DNA of 64,000 bases. It comes from Owenia fusiformis. Lineage: Eukaryota > Annelida > Polychaeta > Sabellida > Oweniidae. Below the pieces are notes generated by a model. The model did not search any database. It saw only the letters and a program-made list of their open reading frames with translations, and was not told the origin of the DNA. Made by a program: the position numbers and the translations under genes. How positions within the stretch are numbered: the stretch's first letter is position 1; each line of letters starts with the position of its first letter. The stretch is from assembly GCA_903813345.2 (NCBI GenBank), contig CAIIXF020000009.1, positions 38,125,759-38,189,758 on the forward strand. Direction: 5' to 3'. Shown here in pieces: positions 22,752-35,262 of the stretch.

Positions 22752-23914
22752 CAGGGTAACACAAAAATGCCGCTCACAATGTTTCAGATGACTAGCTCAA
22801 TTCAATACACTTTTGAGTTATAAGATGTGCTCTAAATGTCAGGCACACCTGGATCCTATAGGCAACGTTATTGATGACCCTAATAAATGGTGAGCCAAAA
22901 AAAGGTAAACCAAACAAATATTAATAACTCAGTCATACAGCATGGGTTTAAATTCATATATTAGACAATTTAACCTTGTTCAGTGTTTTTTTCATTCTAC
23001 CAAGTCTCGTTGGTCTACCTCAAATGACCACGATTTTATGGTTATTTTACAAAACATACTCAGAATACCGGTCTCATCTCTGTAGGCTAAATTGAACACA
23101 CCAGATGACTAGATGCTCACATATGTCTTGTGTAATGGCTCTAATCATTCTTCTGATCTCTTGTTTCTACTCTCTGACGCTCCTCCAAGAGCGTAGGCAT
23201 GATTTACCAAGGGGGTTCAATTTTTCTCTGGCTTGGGGGTTCGATATATAACGAAAGGGGGAGGGGGTTCAAGGCGAAGGGGATGTAGGATTCGCAAGAC
23301 AGAATCGTACTATATAGTATATGCACACTAATCAAATAGCCAGTGTAGATGTGTGATTCATTGTTCTTGGAGTGGGGTTCGTTTCCAGCCTTTGAATTGG
23401 TTTGTTGATCTTTCAGAAAGGGGGTTGTTACCGGCCAGGTGTTTGTTTTATAAAGAAAGGGAGTTCAAGGCGAATGGGGGTTCGCATGAGGCCCTTAACC
23501 CCCTCTCAGTATGTCCATGCTTCTTTTTGGCTTACTCTGTACATTGCTCCACAGAAATGGCCCTGATCTTTCTGGTGATCTCTAAATTCAGATGTTCGAT
23601 GATTTAGGGGTTGTTACAGACACAATGATCCTTTAAGTACCCTTAGAGATGGAAATCTGGATGGTTTGTGTCAGGTGAATGTGGTCAATAGTTTTACCAG
23701 TAGAATCCAGAAGTGTGCCTCAAATTGAATGGACGACATTTAGAGCAAATCTTGTAACGCCCATAAAAGTGCACCTAGTTGAGCTAGTCATCTGAACCTT
23801 CATTTGAAATTGCTGCATGAAGTATAGTTATACTGTGTAAATGAACAAGTCCGAATTTGCGCAGACAAAAAGGTTATGCACCATTATGTGGGTGGCACTT
23901 TTTGTGTCACCCTG
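22752..23914. mobile_element. Decayed mariner-like element with inverted ends
   Basis: The ends read CAGGGTAACACAAAAATGCC and, inverted, CAGGGTGACACAAAAAGTGCC, with TA at 22750-22751 and 23915-23916. Inner inverted matches include TTTCAGATGACTAGCTCAA with the region near 23785-23805, and TGCTCTAAATGTC with 23735-23750. No transposase frame survives. The flanking words ATGGATATAACCGTT and AACGGTTATATCCAT are also inverted, so the palindrome may extend further out. Confidence 0.6.
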
Positions 23915-24499
23915 TATATGAACCAACGGTTATATCCATAGGTATTTTATTAAGTATGTAAATCCCTGATGTAACTGAATCCCAAAGGATAAATATTTTG
24001 ATTCATAATTCTTTAATTCCGTGTTGTTTGAATATAACAATACAGTTGAGACTGGTAATTGTGTTTATATTTGATTAATGATGAAAGGCATGTCTTCCAT
24101 TAAAGGGTGTTCACATTTCCACAGTTGTGACAATCGTCATAGATCAGTGTTGATGTTTAATACCAGATGATCAAACTCGATCAATGCTCTTGCTCAGATG
24201 TTTACCACTTTATACATATTATATGCAGAAGGCAGGATGGATTGATACTTACCTTTGAAGTGTTGCATCAACAACAACATGTAAAATTCGAGAGTAGATC
24301 AATGGGAGTTCAATATATATATATTTAGATGACCTTAGTAGTCCTCGAGAATATTTCAAACCTAAATTGATCCCGCGGGCCAAGGTCTCTACAACAGTAG
24401 AAACAGACCACAAGAAAGAGACGACAGTATAGCACTTTCAAGTCTGATGAAGGTAAACAGGAAAATATGTTTGATCTGTTCCGATGGTGGCTGTCAGCT

Positions 24500-24505
24500 T
24501 TTATT
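24500..24505 (-). promoter_or_regulatory. Candidate poly(A) signal of the calcyphosin-like gene
   Basis: TTTATT on the + strand reads AATAAA on the gene strand, about 370 bp after the stop codon at 24872. A hexamer match in AT-rich sequence is weak evidence alone. Confidence 0.3.
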
Positions 24506-24871
24506 CATGATAAATCCATTTGCAAGAAGGGTTCAAATGATACGAAATAGTTAGAGAGTTCAGTTCAGCTAACTTAACATCTATCAAAAGATCCAATCGT
24601 GAACAATGCAGTTTCAATGCAGACGTAAAAATGTATTCTCAAACATCCAAAATGAGATGATCCAAAGTGATATCAATGCTGCGACTGATACAAAAAGGTT
24701 TCAATATTTAACAAAATTTCAATAGCTGGATCAAATTCAAGTTTCGATCAGAGAATCGGATGAAAACACATAGGAATAAATCCCCAGAGAAAGTATACGT
24801 ATTCATTTTGGGGTCATTATTCAATCCTCAAGTGGCACAAGGTATTACCATGACACTAATTATATATGAGA

Positions 24872-27800
24872 TCATTTTTTCTTCTTGCTTGGTAGTCCCC
24901 AACAAGACCGCATCATCATATCAAAATATTCGTCCTCGTCCACGGTAGAGCTAACCCCGGCGTAGTAATTCAAAAACTCGTCTCTCGTCACTTTACCGTC
25001 GGGGTTGCCAGGGGTATCGAATGTTTCGATGAAGCTCTCGAGGACCCGTTCTTGACTCCATTCTCCCGATTGGTATTTAGGATGACGCTCTGCGTACTTG
25101 CTGAAGGTACCTGGAACATGAAATACGACAATGAACAAATATTTACGACAATGGTGGACCTTGAAAGGGTACAAATGTATAGATCGACGCTAGACGTTGA
25201 AAATGAACAAATACAAAGGAACGGCAATGCTCTTAGATGTAAAATGAACAAACATTTAGATCAATGTTATCTGTTCAAGGGAATGCACATGAAAGGTAAT
25301 ATGATATCATATGGGTGAAAAACAAACAATGAAGGGGGGGGGCACATGGGGTAACAATGTGAGAAGATTGGTAAATCAGACCTTAGACCGGTGGTGAAGT
25401 AAAAGCGAAGAGTAGGTCTTCAACGGAAATCTTAAACTACTCAATAGGAAAGGACAGGTTCAATAACCAATGTAAGTTTACAAATGCGATTGTCACATTC
25501 CACTTAAAGCTAATGAAGTGACCACCAGGGACAAGATAGTTGACGTAACGTAAACGTTGAATTATACGAGAGCCATCAAGAACATAATCCATCATAGTTT
25601 GCTGATGCCATATAAATTCCAAAAGAAGTTGGCATATTTCAACTGAATATTTCAACCGAATGCAAATACAGCGCAACCGTTCACAGCCCTTCGTCCAGTG
25701 GGAGAAATAGTGACAAGCGAATGAAAGGTCTCATGTTCGATTCCCACATGGGCGTTGAATTTGGCCCAGCTGTTTTCTTGTATTTATTTGTCTTTTGTTT
25801 CACTACATCACATTCAGTATAGTTGCAACTATAGATTGGTTCATTAGTTCGTTCAATAGTGTTTCCCCTTAGGAGTCATTGGCGACTCACTGTATACGAG
25901 GGGTGATCAATAAGTAATGGACGCTTTTTTACACAGATACTTTTTATAGACCAATCCCTTTGATTTTCCTACCAGTGATACATCGTTCAATTATCTATCA
26001 ATTCTGAAAATTTGAAGACAAAATATATAATACATGTTGATATATCCTTATTTCCGTGAAGGAGGTACAGGTACCCCGGGACCGACATTTACGTCACATA
26101 TTCAGTTTTTAGCCAGTTTGGTTTATTTCAGTTAGATTTGAACTTTTTATATGCAACAAGTGTTGTTTTGTTTGAAATTTTTTGCTGACTGGTAACACAT
26201 AAACAGAGAGTATTGTGATGTCAGAGTGTTGTATGGAAGGGGTTTGCAGGTCAATTTGAGAAAGCATTGTGGAAGAAAGGGGTGGTAAGAGAAGGGAACA
26301 CCCTACTCCATATGGACAATGCACCTGCCCACAGATCTCAAAATGTTCAGAAAACAATATCCCTGGACCTCAAAATTGAGCCCTTGGCCAAGATGCACCA
26401 TATTGTCCAGATCTGCTCACATGTGACTTGTTCAATTCTATACGACTTATTTCTATAGAGAAAGGACGCAGGTTTATTGACATTGATGAAATAAAACAAC
26501 CTGTGCAACTGCATCTTGCTACCATGTCAGAGAACGGATTCAGCGTTGTCTCACAATCTTGAGTTAAGAGGATGAGGAATTGTGTACTTGTAGCACTTGA
26601 TGGAACCTATTTAGAGGGCCTTGTGGAATGAATGTGGCATGAATACCACACAATGATGATAAAATGTTCAAAATCAACTATGGCATAACAAATGGGGTAA
26701 TTCATGACCATAATGGTTTGTTTTGTTCAGCCTGCATTCAACTGCATTGCATGTTAAACACGCTAAAATAGCTTCAGAATATGTGCCGTAAATGTCGGTC
26801 CCGGGGTACCTGTACCTCCTTCACGGAAATAATGATATATCAACATGTATCATATATTTTGTCTTCAAATCTTCAGAGTTGATAGATAATTGAATGGTGT
26901 ATCGCTGGTAGGAAAATCGAAGGGATTGGTCTATAAATAGCATCTGTGTAAAAAAGCGTCCATTACTTATTGATCACCCCTCGTATAGTACTTGTAAGCG
27001 TATGGTATACAGTTATTACGTATACAGAGGTAGACTGCTATAATTGTTTACCGACAGTAAACCGAGACCGCTCTCCGACCAATTAAAATTGAGTATGTAA
27101 ACTTAGGTACAAAGAATGAATAAATCATCTCTTGACAGATTGGCGCATCTTGACTTGGAAAAGGACTATTTTTATGTTACCATTTATTTCGATAAGTTAG
27201 ACAAAGGCATAGCTATTTTGAAGAAAATTATAATCTCCTTGTTGACGTTAATGTCCGTGTTACTTTCAGAGTGGGCTTTGGAAATGATTGAGTGTAGCTC
27301 ATATTCTTAAGTTAACGCAACGCTACAGAGATCCTAATAGAGACTTGGACAGAGGAAGTCTCTGTCTCCGAGAGAATAAGTTACATTGTCCTCTCATAAC
27401 AATATCTCCTTAATCAATGTGGCGTGTCTAGAATTAAAAGAAAAGGCTTATGGTCGTTATTACAGCAAACGCACTTTGGATTTATTATTTATGGCAGTCG
27501 TGTCATCTTGAGGGTCTTGAAGATTGCCTTTATTCCTCCCACTTTGAAGATCCGTGAAAATTACAAAAAATTAAATGTTTCAAACAGCCCATCCGGAAAG
27601 TGTCTTGTCATTCAATTCTTATATCGAATAAGATACACTGTAGGGAAGTATGGATTAGAGTATATGCTTCCTCTAAATGAGCTTTGCTAGTAGAATAGAC
27701 AGATATCAATTAAGTATTTGAGAATGCTTAAAATGTTGAGAGCATAGAACGGAAATTCATTGATACTTGAAGCAAAGGGGATGTAATAAATAACACAATA

Positions 27801-30800
27801 ACAAGCATGGCCATACCATATCCCCGTTGTTATGGAAACAATACAACGATAGAATATCGCATCATCCTTGAAAACTGTTGATGTATTACCATAGTAACTG
27901 ATGCATTATTAATAAAGAGTATACACAACATATCAATGATAACCTAATATTCGTGAATGCGGTAACTATTAAATATATACCATGAATACCGAAGTACTTG
28001 TCACGAAATAGGAAACATGTAATATTGTATGGTCTCAGGATAATAAAAGCCTCGATTTTGTTCCAACATCACAGTGCACTTACCTCCAGGACTGCCACAC
28101 GAGGGGTGACCCTAGGGGTAAAATGCCCAGGGGGTGAAAAGTCTAAGGGGTGAAACTTCCATAGGGTGAAATGTCTAAGGGATGAACAGTCTAGGGGTGA
28201 AACGTCCAAGGGGTGAAATGTCTAAGGGATGAACAGTCTAGGGGTGAAACGTCCAAGGGGTGAAATGTCTAAGGGATGAACAGTCTAGGGGTGAAACGTC
28301 CATGGGATGAAATGTCTAAGGGATGAACAGTCTAGGGGTGAAACGTCCAAGGGGTGAAATGTCTAAGGGATGAACAGTCTAGGGGTGAAACGTCCAAGGG
28401 GTGAAATGTCTAAGGGATGAACAGTCTAGGGGTGAAACGTCCAAGGGGTGAAATGTCTAAGGGATGAACAGTCTAGGGGTGAAACGTCCAAGGGGTGAAA
28501 TGTCTAAGGGATGAACAGTCTAGGGGTGAAACGTCCAAGGGGTGAAATGTCTAAGGGATGAACAGTCTAGGGTTGAAACGTCCAAGGGGTGAAATGTCTA
28601 AGGGATGAACAGTCTAGGGGTGAAACGTCCAAGGGGTGAAATGTCTAAGGGATGAACAGTCTAGGGGTGAAACGTCCATGGGATGAAATGTCTAAGGGAT
28701 GAACAGTCTAGGGGTGAAATGTCTAAGGGATGAACAGTCTAGGGGTGAAACGTCCAAGGGGTGAAATGTCTAAGGGATGAACAGTCTAGGGGTGAAATGT
28801 CCAAGGGGTGAAATGTCTAAGGGATGAACAGTCTAGGGGTGAAACGTCCAAGGGGTGAAATGTCTAAGGGATGAACAGTCTAGGGGTGAAATGTCCAAGG
28901 GGTGAAATGTCTAAGGGATGAACAGTCTAGGGGTGAAATGTCCAAGGGGTGAAATGTCGATACCAGATGATTCATGGCATAGAAGTAGTATTTTTCCTGA
29001 ATGCCATAATTATTGTCTATAGATACCAGAACAAATATAGTAATTGTCTCTTGTAAATTACAACCTATTGCAAATGCAAGCTTTTTCTGATAATAACTAT
29101 AACAATTGCAATTTGTCTTTTATTTCATGTAAAGCAGTGAAATGGACCATCACATCTTTCTATTTCAAACGAACAACATAAAACGAAAGGAATTAATAGC
29201 AGGTTGCATTCGCCCATGATTGGAATGTTCGTTTTTGTTACGTTGTGATTGATAATACAAGGACTGAACAAATGCCTCTTATGAACAAGAGTTTCAAGAT
29301 TGAACGTACTTCGGGATAGTGAATATTTATGGAGACGTATTCAAGTGTTCAATCCCTCATTGACCACCCTTAACCTTGGACCATGGGTACATAACCGATC
29401 GGCTTGTAGTAGCCGTCAATGAAGCTCTTGCAAAAGGCAATCTCATTTTTCCAAAAGTTTTTGAGTAATTCTGAATCTTGACAAAGATGAAATACTGAAT
29501 ACAAGGTACGACTCAAAAATTTTTATAATTACATGAGGATACCTAAATACAAATGTACCTTTGTATGATAAAATCTTTTGACCCTCGGTATATTAAAATG
29601 AGTGCACAAGACAACGTATTAATTATTGAGAAGTCAGAGGCTCCTTTGCAATAACATGCACTCCAGTCTCCCTTTTGGGAAAAGCCTGTTACATTACATC
29701 AGTAAGAAATTGTTGCTATAAATTGATAATTGCTGAATAAAAGTGCGAACATGTTTCAGTTTCGTCGAAAATTTAATTATTTGATTATTAATTTGATAAA
29801 TGAACGTGTTACGTTAGGCTTGATTCCGAACAGCGATGGTAACAAAGTGTTCATTTATCTGAATTAACATCGTATAGGGGGGCTTTCCAGAGACATAATT
29901 GAAACATCTGCGAAAGAAACCGAACTTAACAGACACTTATCAGAACCAGAATGTCCATCCAATCGTGATTAGTCTGCCCTCTTATACATACGAAGTTTTT
30001 CATGATTTTGAATGGATTTCTACACTCCCTTATAAAAGTATGGCAATCTTAAATCCCAAATTGATAGACTATTAACGTTGTATGTGTTTGAATTGTTCCT
30101 CAAAAACGTCAGGTCAGAAATTCATGAATGTGATGATTTTAATCGTAATCGTAGACAGAGTTTGAGCCAAATGAAGTTGATGTTTCCAAAATTTTCGAGA
30201 GGAGTGTAAAAGATAAGACTGTCGACTTTTTTACTATTTAGATAAACTCATGGCCTGTATCCATCAAGGAGATACTTGGGCTCATATTACTTCCTGCGAA
30301 AGCTATTTGGATTTTGATATAATAGCTTTCCCACGGAGCATTTGGACAGCTCAACGATCGTGACCTTTGAAATCGAATTAAGTCGATCCGCGGCTTACTT
30401 TTGGTCTCTAACTGTGTCTTACATCAGTATCATCAATCCGTGTAAGTATTGGAGCGCTGGAGTACTTCTTTTTCGATCAAGACTTGTAATTCGTTAGTCG
30501 AGTGAATCGTTTTACTGCCAAATTCCAATATGGCGGTTTCTGCTCGGACATTTTCGTAAATCTCCGGAGGTTGTCCGAACCTAACTAATTCTCAAAATTC
30601 ATTTCGTTCGTTGCGTATCTCGCACCTAGCAAACCGCCATATTGGAAATAGGTCTGTAAAACTTTAACTCGATGAACAATTTACATGTCTTGATCGAAAA
30701 AGAAGTACTCCAGCGCTCCAATACTTACACGGATTGATGATACTGATGTAAGACACAGTTAGAGACCAAAAGTAAGCCGCGGATCGACTTAATTCAATTT

Positions 30801-33800
30801 CAAAGGTCACTATTGATCAGCTGTTCACTTCTCCGTTTGAGAGCCATAAGTTTCAAAATCTAACATGGCTCTCGAAGTGAGTAAGGCTCATACTCATAGA
30901 AACTAATTGCATTTGCTTTCTTATCATTGGGAACATTTTCTTTAGTTTGGCTCTTCAATGTTCCTTGTCTTATCACAACTCAGAGAGAACATTTCCGCAA
31001 AACATAACCAAGAATGATCAAACGTATGGATTAAGTATCTCATTGTCGCTTTCCACATGGTTTACAGGTAAGAGCAAGTGAAACCTTGTGGATCAAGATG
31101 CTTTAGGAGTAATGATTCTTTCATAGTCTAAGTTGGACGATGACAGTTATAATGTTGCGAGTTGACATGAACGCCTGGTCGAATTAAGTAAATGGCTACG
31201 GAAATGCTGATGTTAGCTCACGTTTATTGATGGGGAAAGGGATTTAAACGCGGTTCCCATTTCCTTCGCAAAATCGATCCCCGAGCACTGATTCCTATAT
31301 TAGTGCAATTTTGCCTCCCTACTCTTGTTTTAAGGAACACACTAGGCAAACTGTTGTGGAGAGCAAAAGTCTATCAATACAAAAATATAATGAAATAATA
31401 TAATATAAAAAACCGAATATTGTACTTACTGTACAAATAAAGTATTTATGAGCAAAGCCAAACTATAATTGGTATTTTCAAAATCAGTTGTTCTCCTAAA
31501 GCCTGCGTCGTGTGTGTTGATACCAATGACATTTACTGTGTGCTATTTTGATGTCATCACAACTGGTTATGATAATCATGCGATGTATACTAAACAATAT
31601 TGCTTATTATATCTCAAAAACAGCTTAAATGACGATTTTTGGTCAAAAATCAAAGTTTTGTTTTGTTTGGGGCGATACAAGCCCTGATTACCAGCACATA
31701 AGCATCGATTGCGTTGATATTTTTCAAAGTACATAAAAATTATGTTCATACATCAGCTCTTAAAAGGGCGATGTTCGATAAATGTTGTCCATGCAATGAA
31801 ATACTTTGTATATACCATTTGTCTAATATTGTGTATCCTCCAACATCTTCTTCCTGTCAAAAAAATTAAAATGTGAAAGGTACCGGATTTCCAAGGTATG
31901 ATGTTTTCATTGAAATAGAAAATCAAACTGGGAAACGAGTATATATAACATTGGAGAAGAGAAAAACGTAATAAAGGGAATTTCTGCAAGGTATTTCACT
32001 TTCCCTAATTTGTTATTTTGCGTTTGTCTTTCCCTCAAAATAGTAATCCGCAATGTACGCAGGAGTGGGAAAATACAGGGTGACCGGAATAAAAGGAGAC
32101 CATTGAAGTACAGTAGGGAATATCTCCTAAAAAGTGACATCGATGAAATTTTGCACACGTCAGAACAGTTCCATGGTTCCTAAAAGTTTCAATATAATTG
32201 TGATCATTTACATCACATCCTCCAAATGGCCGCAATTGCAATTGAGCAAAAGGTCAGATTTTCATCTCCATATTCCCCCAACTTGAATCCACTTGATTTC
32301 TTTATGTAGGGCTATTTGAAAGACAATGTGTACCAAAACACTGCCAAAACAAGTGCTGCTCAAAAGAAGGCAATCAATGCTAAATGTAATGCCATAATTG
32401 GTTGAATGTGGTAAGGGTAATTGACAATTTTGCCGAATGAATCAAGCTCTGCCTTTTGCGGCCATTTGGAGCATGTAATATCAATGATCGCAGTTCCTTA
32501 TATTGATGCTTTCAGGAACAAATTTTCAAAGAAATGTGTTCTGATGTGTGCAAATTCTCGTTGATGGCACTTGTCTGGTTTAGGAGATATTGCCTACTTC
32601 AATGGTCTCCTTTTTCCGGTCACCCTGTAGTTCATTCATCATTCTACGAGTATTATGTTATGAAAAATGGAAAATGAACCATTATCTAATAATTAAGCCT
32701 CATATTCCTTATTTTCAATCAATACCATTGCACCAATGGTCGATGTTCAGTGTCAACATTATAGTAACTGACACTCTAGCTATAGAATATGCTTGATGCG
32801 TTAAACAAGTTGGTAAATAAATGGCAGTCAGGAACGAGGAGAATGATAAATTGATCTGGAAACTGGCGTAATCGGATCAAACGAGATTAAAATGCTTATA
32901 TTATTTGTTTCGTCGGTTTTCATTTTTTGACATTTTTACTTTCAAATGTTCTTGTTACGGCAATTGTGTTTGCTTTCGTAATGGTTGATGCGTTTCTATC
33001 CTACTTGGAACGCATCTGACATAAATATCTGTCAGGGAGGCGGGCGATTCTATGATCTTTAGGTAGTTTGTTTAATGTTTAGGGAGGCCGTCTGTTATTA
33101 GTCATGATCCTAAAGGTCTATCATATCTACGTGATCTGTTAACAAATGATGGACTGATTGTTGATGTGACTAATCAATTATCATTTGGTTGATCCATACA
33201 CGTTACTTTTAATAAGATTTTGGTTTTAATGGATTTTGACACTAAGAAGGATTAACTGGACACTCAGGCCCCGTAGCCACCCGGAACATATTTTAGCTCA
33301 GGAACAATTTGTCATGATCATTTGAACTTAAGCTTGGCGTAAAACTGGATAATACTGCTAATATTTTGATTTATCGATCAGTCTCTGAACATCTAGTGCT
33401 CTATCTGCGCCTGCACTTTTTGCGGAGAGCACCCGGAGGCTATGGAATCAACAATGTCCTCTTAGCGCTAAGGGGCACTTACAAAAAGGAAGGTTTGGCC
33501 TGCAATATTGTCAGATCGATACCGTGTGTTAAAAGAACAATGCCATATATATGTATACAGTATAGAGATATAGTGAACCCTTCAGAACCATTCATGAGAA
33601 TAATAGGGTTCTGATTAAAGGTGATGTTAAACATCGATCTCGCTGTTTGACAACAGGGACTTAATATGTCATCGCAAACGTTTGAATAACTATTATCTAT
33701 ACTCTAACCCTTATTATGTCATTGTACTGTTTCCCTTGACTTTTCATTGATTCAATAAAAGAATGAAAGCAATTATTGTCGAGGGATTTATGCTTATATT

Positions 33801-35262
33801 TACTAAATCTATAGTTCTATGGGAGCCCATGTGAAAGACGGGAAATCGAAATCTGAAGAACAGCTCTAGCAAATCTAAGATGAAGAAAAGAGTAAATCGA
33901 GAAAATTACAAGCGTGTAAATCTGCCATTGAAACTGACATGGGATTTGAATTTAGCGAGACATGAGTGAGAATGTGATAAGTGGAAGATTAGAATATGCA
34001 TAGAAATGTCTTCACAAATGATTCTGACAGTTTTATTGAACTTCCGTTTTAACATTTACCTAACATATTTATTATTCGTTTTTCTACTACTCTACTATAA
34101 TTGATTTTTATGAGATTTGTTATCCCTTCCAAAGATGCACTGTCATCACTTCGCTCATATCTTATTGCCAACATCAATTGCATATGGTGTGAGGCATCCA
34201 TCATCAAATGGCTTCATTGCTCTTTCAATTCAAGTTGGATATTGAAATCCCCTTGGACCAGGGTCAAAGGATGGGTGTGTGAGCATTTCAAGTATTGTTT
34301 TCATACTCTCAATGAATACCCTTTCCGAGAGCTTGAAATACGGATCCACATGTACTCTTTAAACTACAAGCCGATGAGAATATGAACAGCTAGAGAACCA
34401 CGTGCGTTTAAGGCATATAAGGAGCTAAATATTAATTCCATATTCAAATTACCATAAAAGGACTCAAACCAGTTGCATCGTTGGGGTTGTGCGAGCACGA
34501 GACGTGTTGAATCATTTGTTATAGTCAGAGGATAGTGTGATCAACCGATGGAGATTCAGGATATACTTGAACATTGTTTTACGACTGTACGTAGGTGACA
34601 ATAAAATGTGTATAAATATTTTTAAACCTGATCGAGAAACGCCTATTATGTGAATCATCAGAAGATATTTCGACTTACATGTAGATCCACTTTGCAGACA
34701 TAGTTTTCATGAAATATAACCTTAAATAATAATTATTAAGTATAATATATCTGGGGTTTTTAACTTGGTGGATAAGGATTTTGATCCCAATGGCCTAGAA
34801 TACGATTTGAAAGTGGGTACAATAACATTGATGTTATTCCCGCATCACGAGTGTTTTTAATAAATGTACATAACCTGTACCTGTTAGATCGTCCACCATG
34901 AGAAGGCCATCCTTTGTGACATCGAGCTTATCAAAAGCTTGGTTGACAACGTCCACCCTGCACTGCGCCATAGGGGGTCTCAACTGGGCAAGGAATTCCT
35001 CAAAATCAACCACAGAGTTACCATCCCTATCAAACTTATTGAACATTCTTGTCAAGCTTTCATCATCAATGTCCAGTCCGTAAACACGCATACCTCGCTT
35101 GAATTCATCTAAGTTTAGACGCCTGGTGTAGTCGTTGTCCATACTCCGGAAGATTGTCCCAAGACCCTTGATGCCTTGTATTCCTTTCTTCATACATTGA
35201 TCCCGAAGAGATTTGATATATTTTGTACTGAGTTCATCGACTGTATCATTCCTAGAAGACAT
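24872..35262 (-). CDS. CAPSL: Calcyphosin-like EF-hand calcium-binding protein (2 coding exons)
   Basis: Predicted calcium sensor of the calcyphosin/CAPSL family, 206 residues, close to the family's usual length. Exon 1 is 35262-34881 (ATG at 35262, start MSSRNDTVDELSTKYIKSLR); the donor is ACAG|GTACAG. Exon 2 is 25110-24872, with acceptor TTCCAG|GTACC and stop TGA. The junction rebuilds a glycine codon and reads DDLTGTFSKYAERHP. EF-hand loops: DNDYTRRLNLDE (degenerate), DRDGNSVVDFEE (canonical), DVTKDGLLMVDD, and a longer DTPGNPDGKVTRDE loop as in other calcyphosins. Family signatures are GIKGLGTIFRSMD, LRPPM, HPKYQSGEW and NYYAGVS. The intron is about 9.8 kb. The gene converges with the receptor gene. 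A lysine-rich end (PSKKKK) replaces the usual short terminus. Any 5' non-coding exon is undetermined. Confidence 0.94.
25685..25770 (+). repeat. Possible tRNA-derived SINE head
   Basis: TCGTCCAGTGG resembles a Pol III A-box, and TGTTCGATTCCCAC about 45 bases later resembles a B-box. The stem pairing expected of an intact tRNA is not evident, so this may be a SINE head or chance. Confidence 0.3.
25897..26983 (+). mobile_element. Mariner-like element with 197-bp terminal inverted repeats
   Basis: Flanked by TA (25895-25896, 26984-26985). The left arm 25897-26093 starts CGAGGGGTGATCAATAAGTA and ends at GGGACCGACATTTACG. The right arm 26787-26983 is its inverse with only scattered mismatches. 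Between the arms a decayed transposase survives at about 26267-26458, with LLHMDNAPAHRSQNV (second catalytic aspartate motif of mariner-type enzymes). The element is non-functional. Confidence 0.88.
28100..28958 (+). repeat. 47-bp minisatellite with 15-16-bp substructure
   Basis: About 17 copies of a 47-bp unit (GAACAGTCTAGGGGTGAAAC then GTCCAAGGGGTGAAATGTCT and AAGGGAT). Each unit is three variants of one shorter word (GGGGTGAAA-GTC-AA). One copy near 28710 lacks the middle third. Units are almost identical, implying recent homogenisation. It is within the calcyphosin-like intron and non-coding. Confidence 0.9.
30270..30885. repeat. Long inverted repeat (about 615 bp in total)
   Basis: The inner arms match almost perfectly: TCGATCCGCGGCTTACTTTT ... 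CATCAGTATCATCAATCCGT ... GAGCGCTGGAGTACTTCTTT on the left and their inverse at 30655-30795. Outer arms (30270-30360 and 30810-30885) are diverged. The loop is roughly 30545-30605. No coding content. Probably a large foldback element. Confidence 0.85.
32076..32627 (+). mobile_element. Internally deleted mariner-like element
   Basis: TA flanks (32074-32075, 32628-32629). The ends CAGGGTGACCGGAATAAAAGG and CAGGGTGACCGGAAAAAGGAG are inverted and the similarity continues inward about 110 bp. The interior keeps a transposase remnant at about 32265-32335 reading SSPYSPNLNPLDFFM, a stop, then GYLKDNVY. This is the last catalytic region of Tc1/mariner enzymes. Confidence 0.85.

Larger units (their letters stand above)
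21871..24871. other. Convergent intergenic region with receptor 3' UTR and transposon relics
   Basis: Lies between the receptor stop (21870) and the calcyphosin-like stop (24872, opposite strand). Candidate poly(A) signals for the receptor are AATAAA at 22246 and 22485. A 69-bp AT-rich unit is duplicated at 22210 and 22279. A small palindrome with GTCACAAAAAGTGCC-type ends lies at about 22551-22660, and a larger inverted-end element at 22752-23914. No convincing open frame; the reading frame at 23353-23607 has no recognisable features. Confidence 0.6.
25111..34880 (-). other. Large intron of the calcyphosin-like gene
   Basis: Donor at 34880, acceptor at 25111. It contains the transposon at 25897-26983, the minisatellite at 28100-28958, the palindrome at 30270-30885 and the mariner relic at 32076-32627, listed separately. 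A possible tRNA-like A-box/B-box pair (TCGTCCAGTGG ... TGTTCGATTCCC) at 25690-25760 hints at a SINE. The remaining parts (about 26990-28090, 28960-30270, 30890-32070, 32630-34880) show no recognisable gene; open frames there are short and featureless. Confidence 0.7.

Noticed and set aside
33366-33614. 82-codon frame with APGGYGINNVLLALRGTYKK
   Set aside because: No family match recognised, no splice-compatible neighbours, and it sits in an intron of a well-supported gene.
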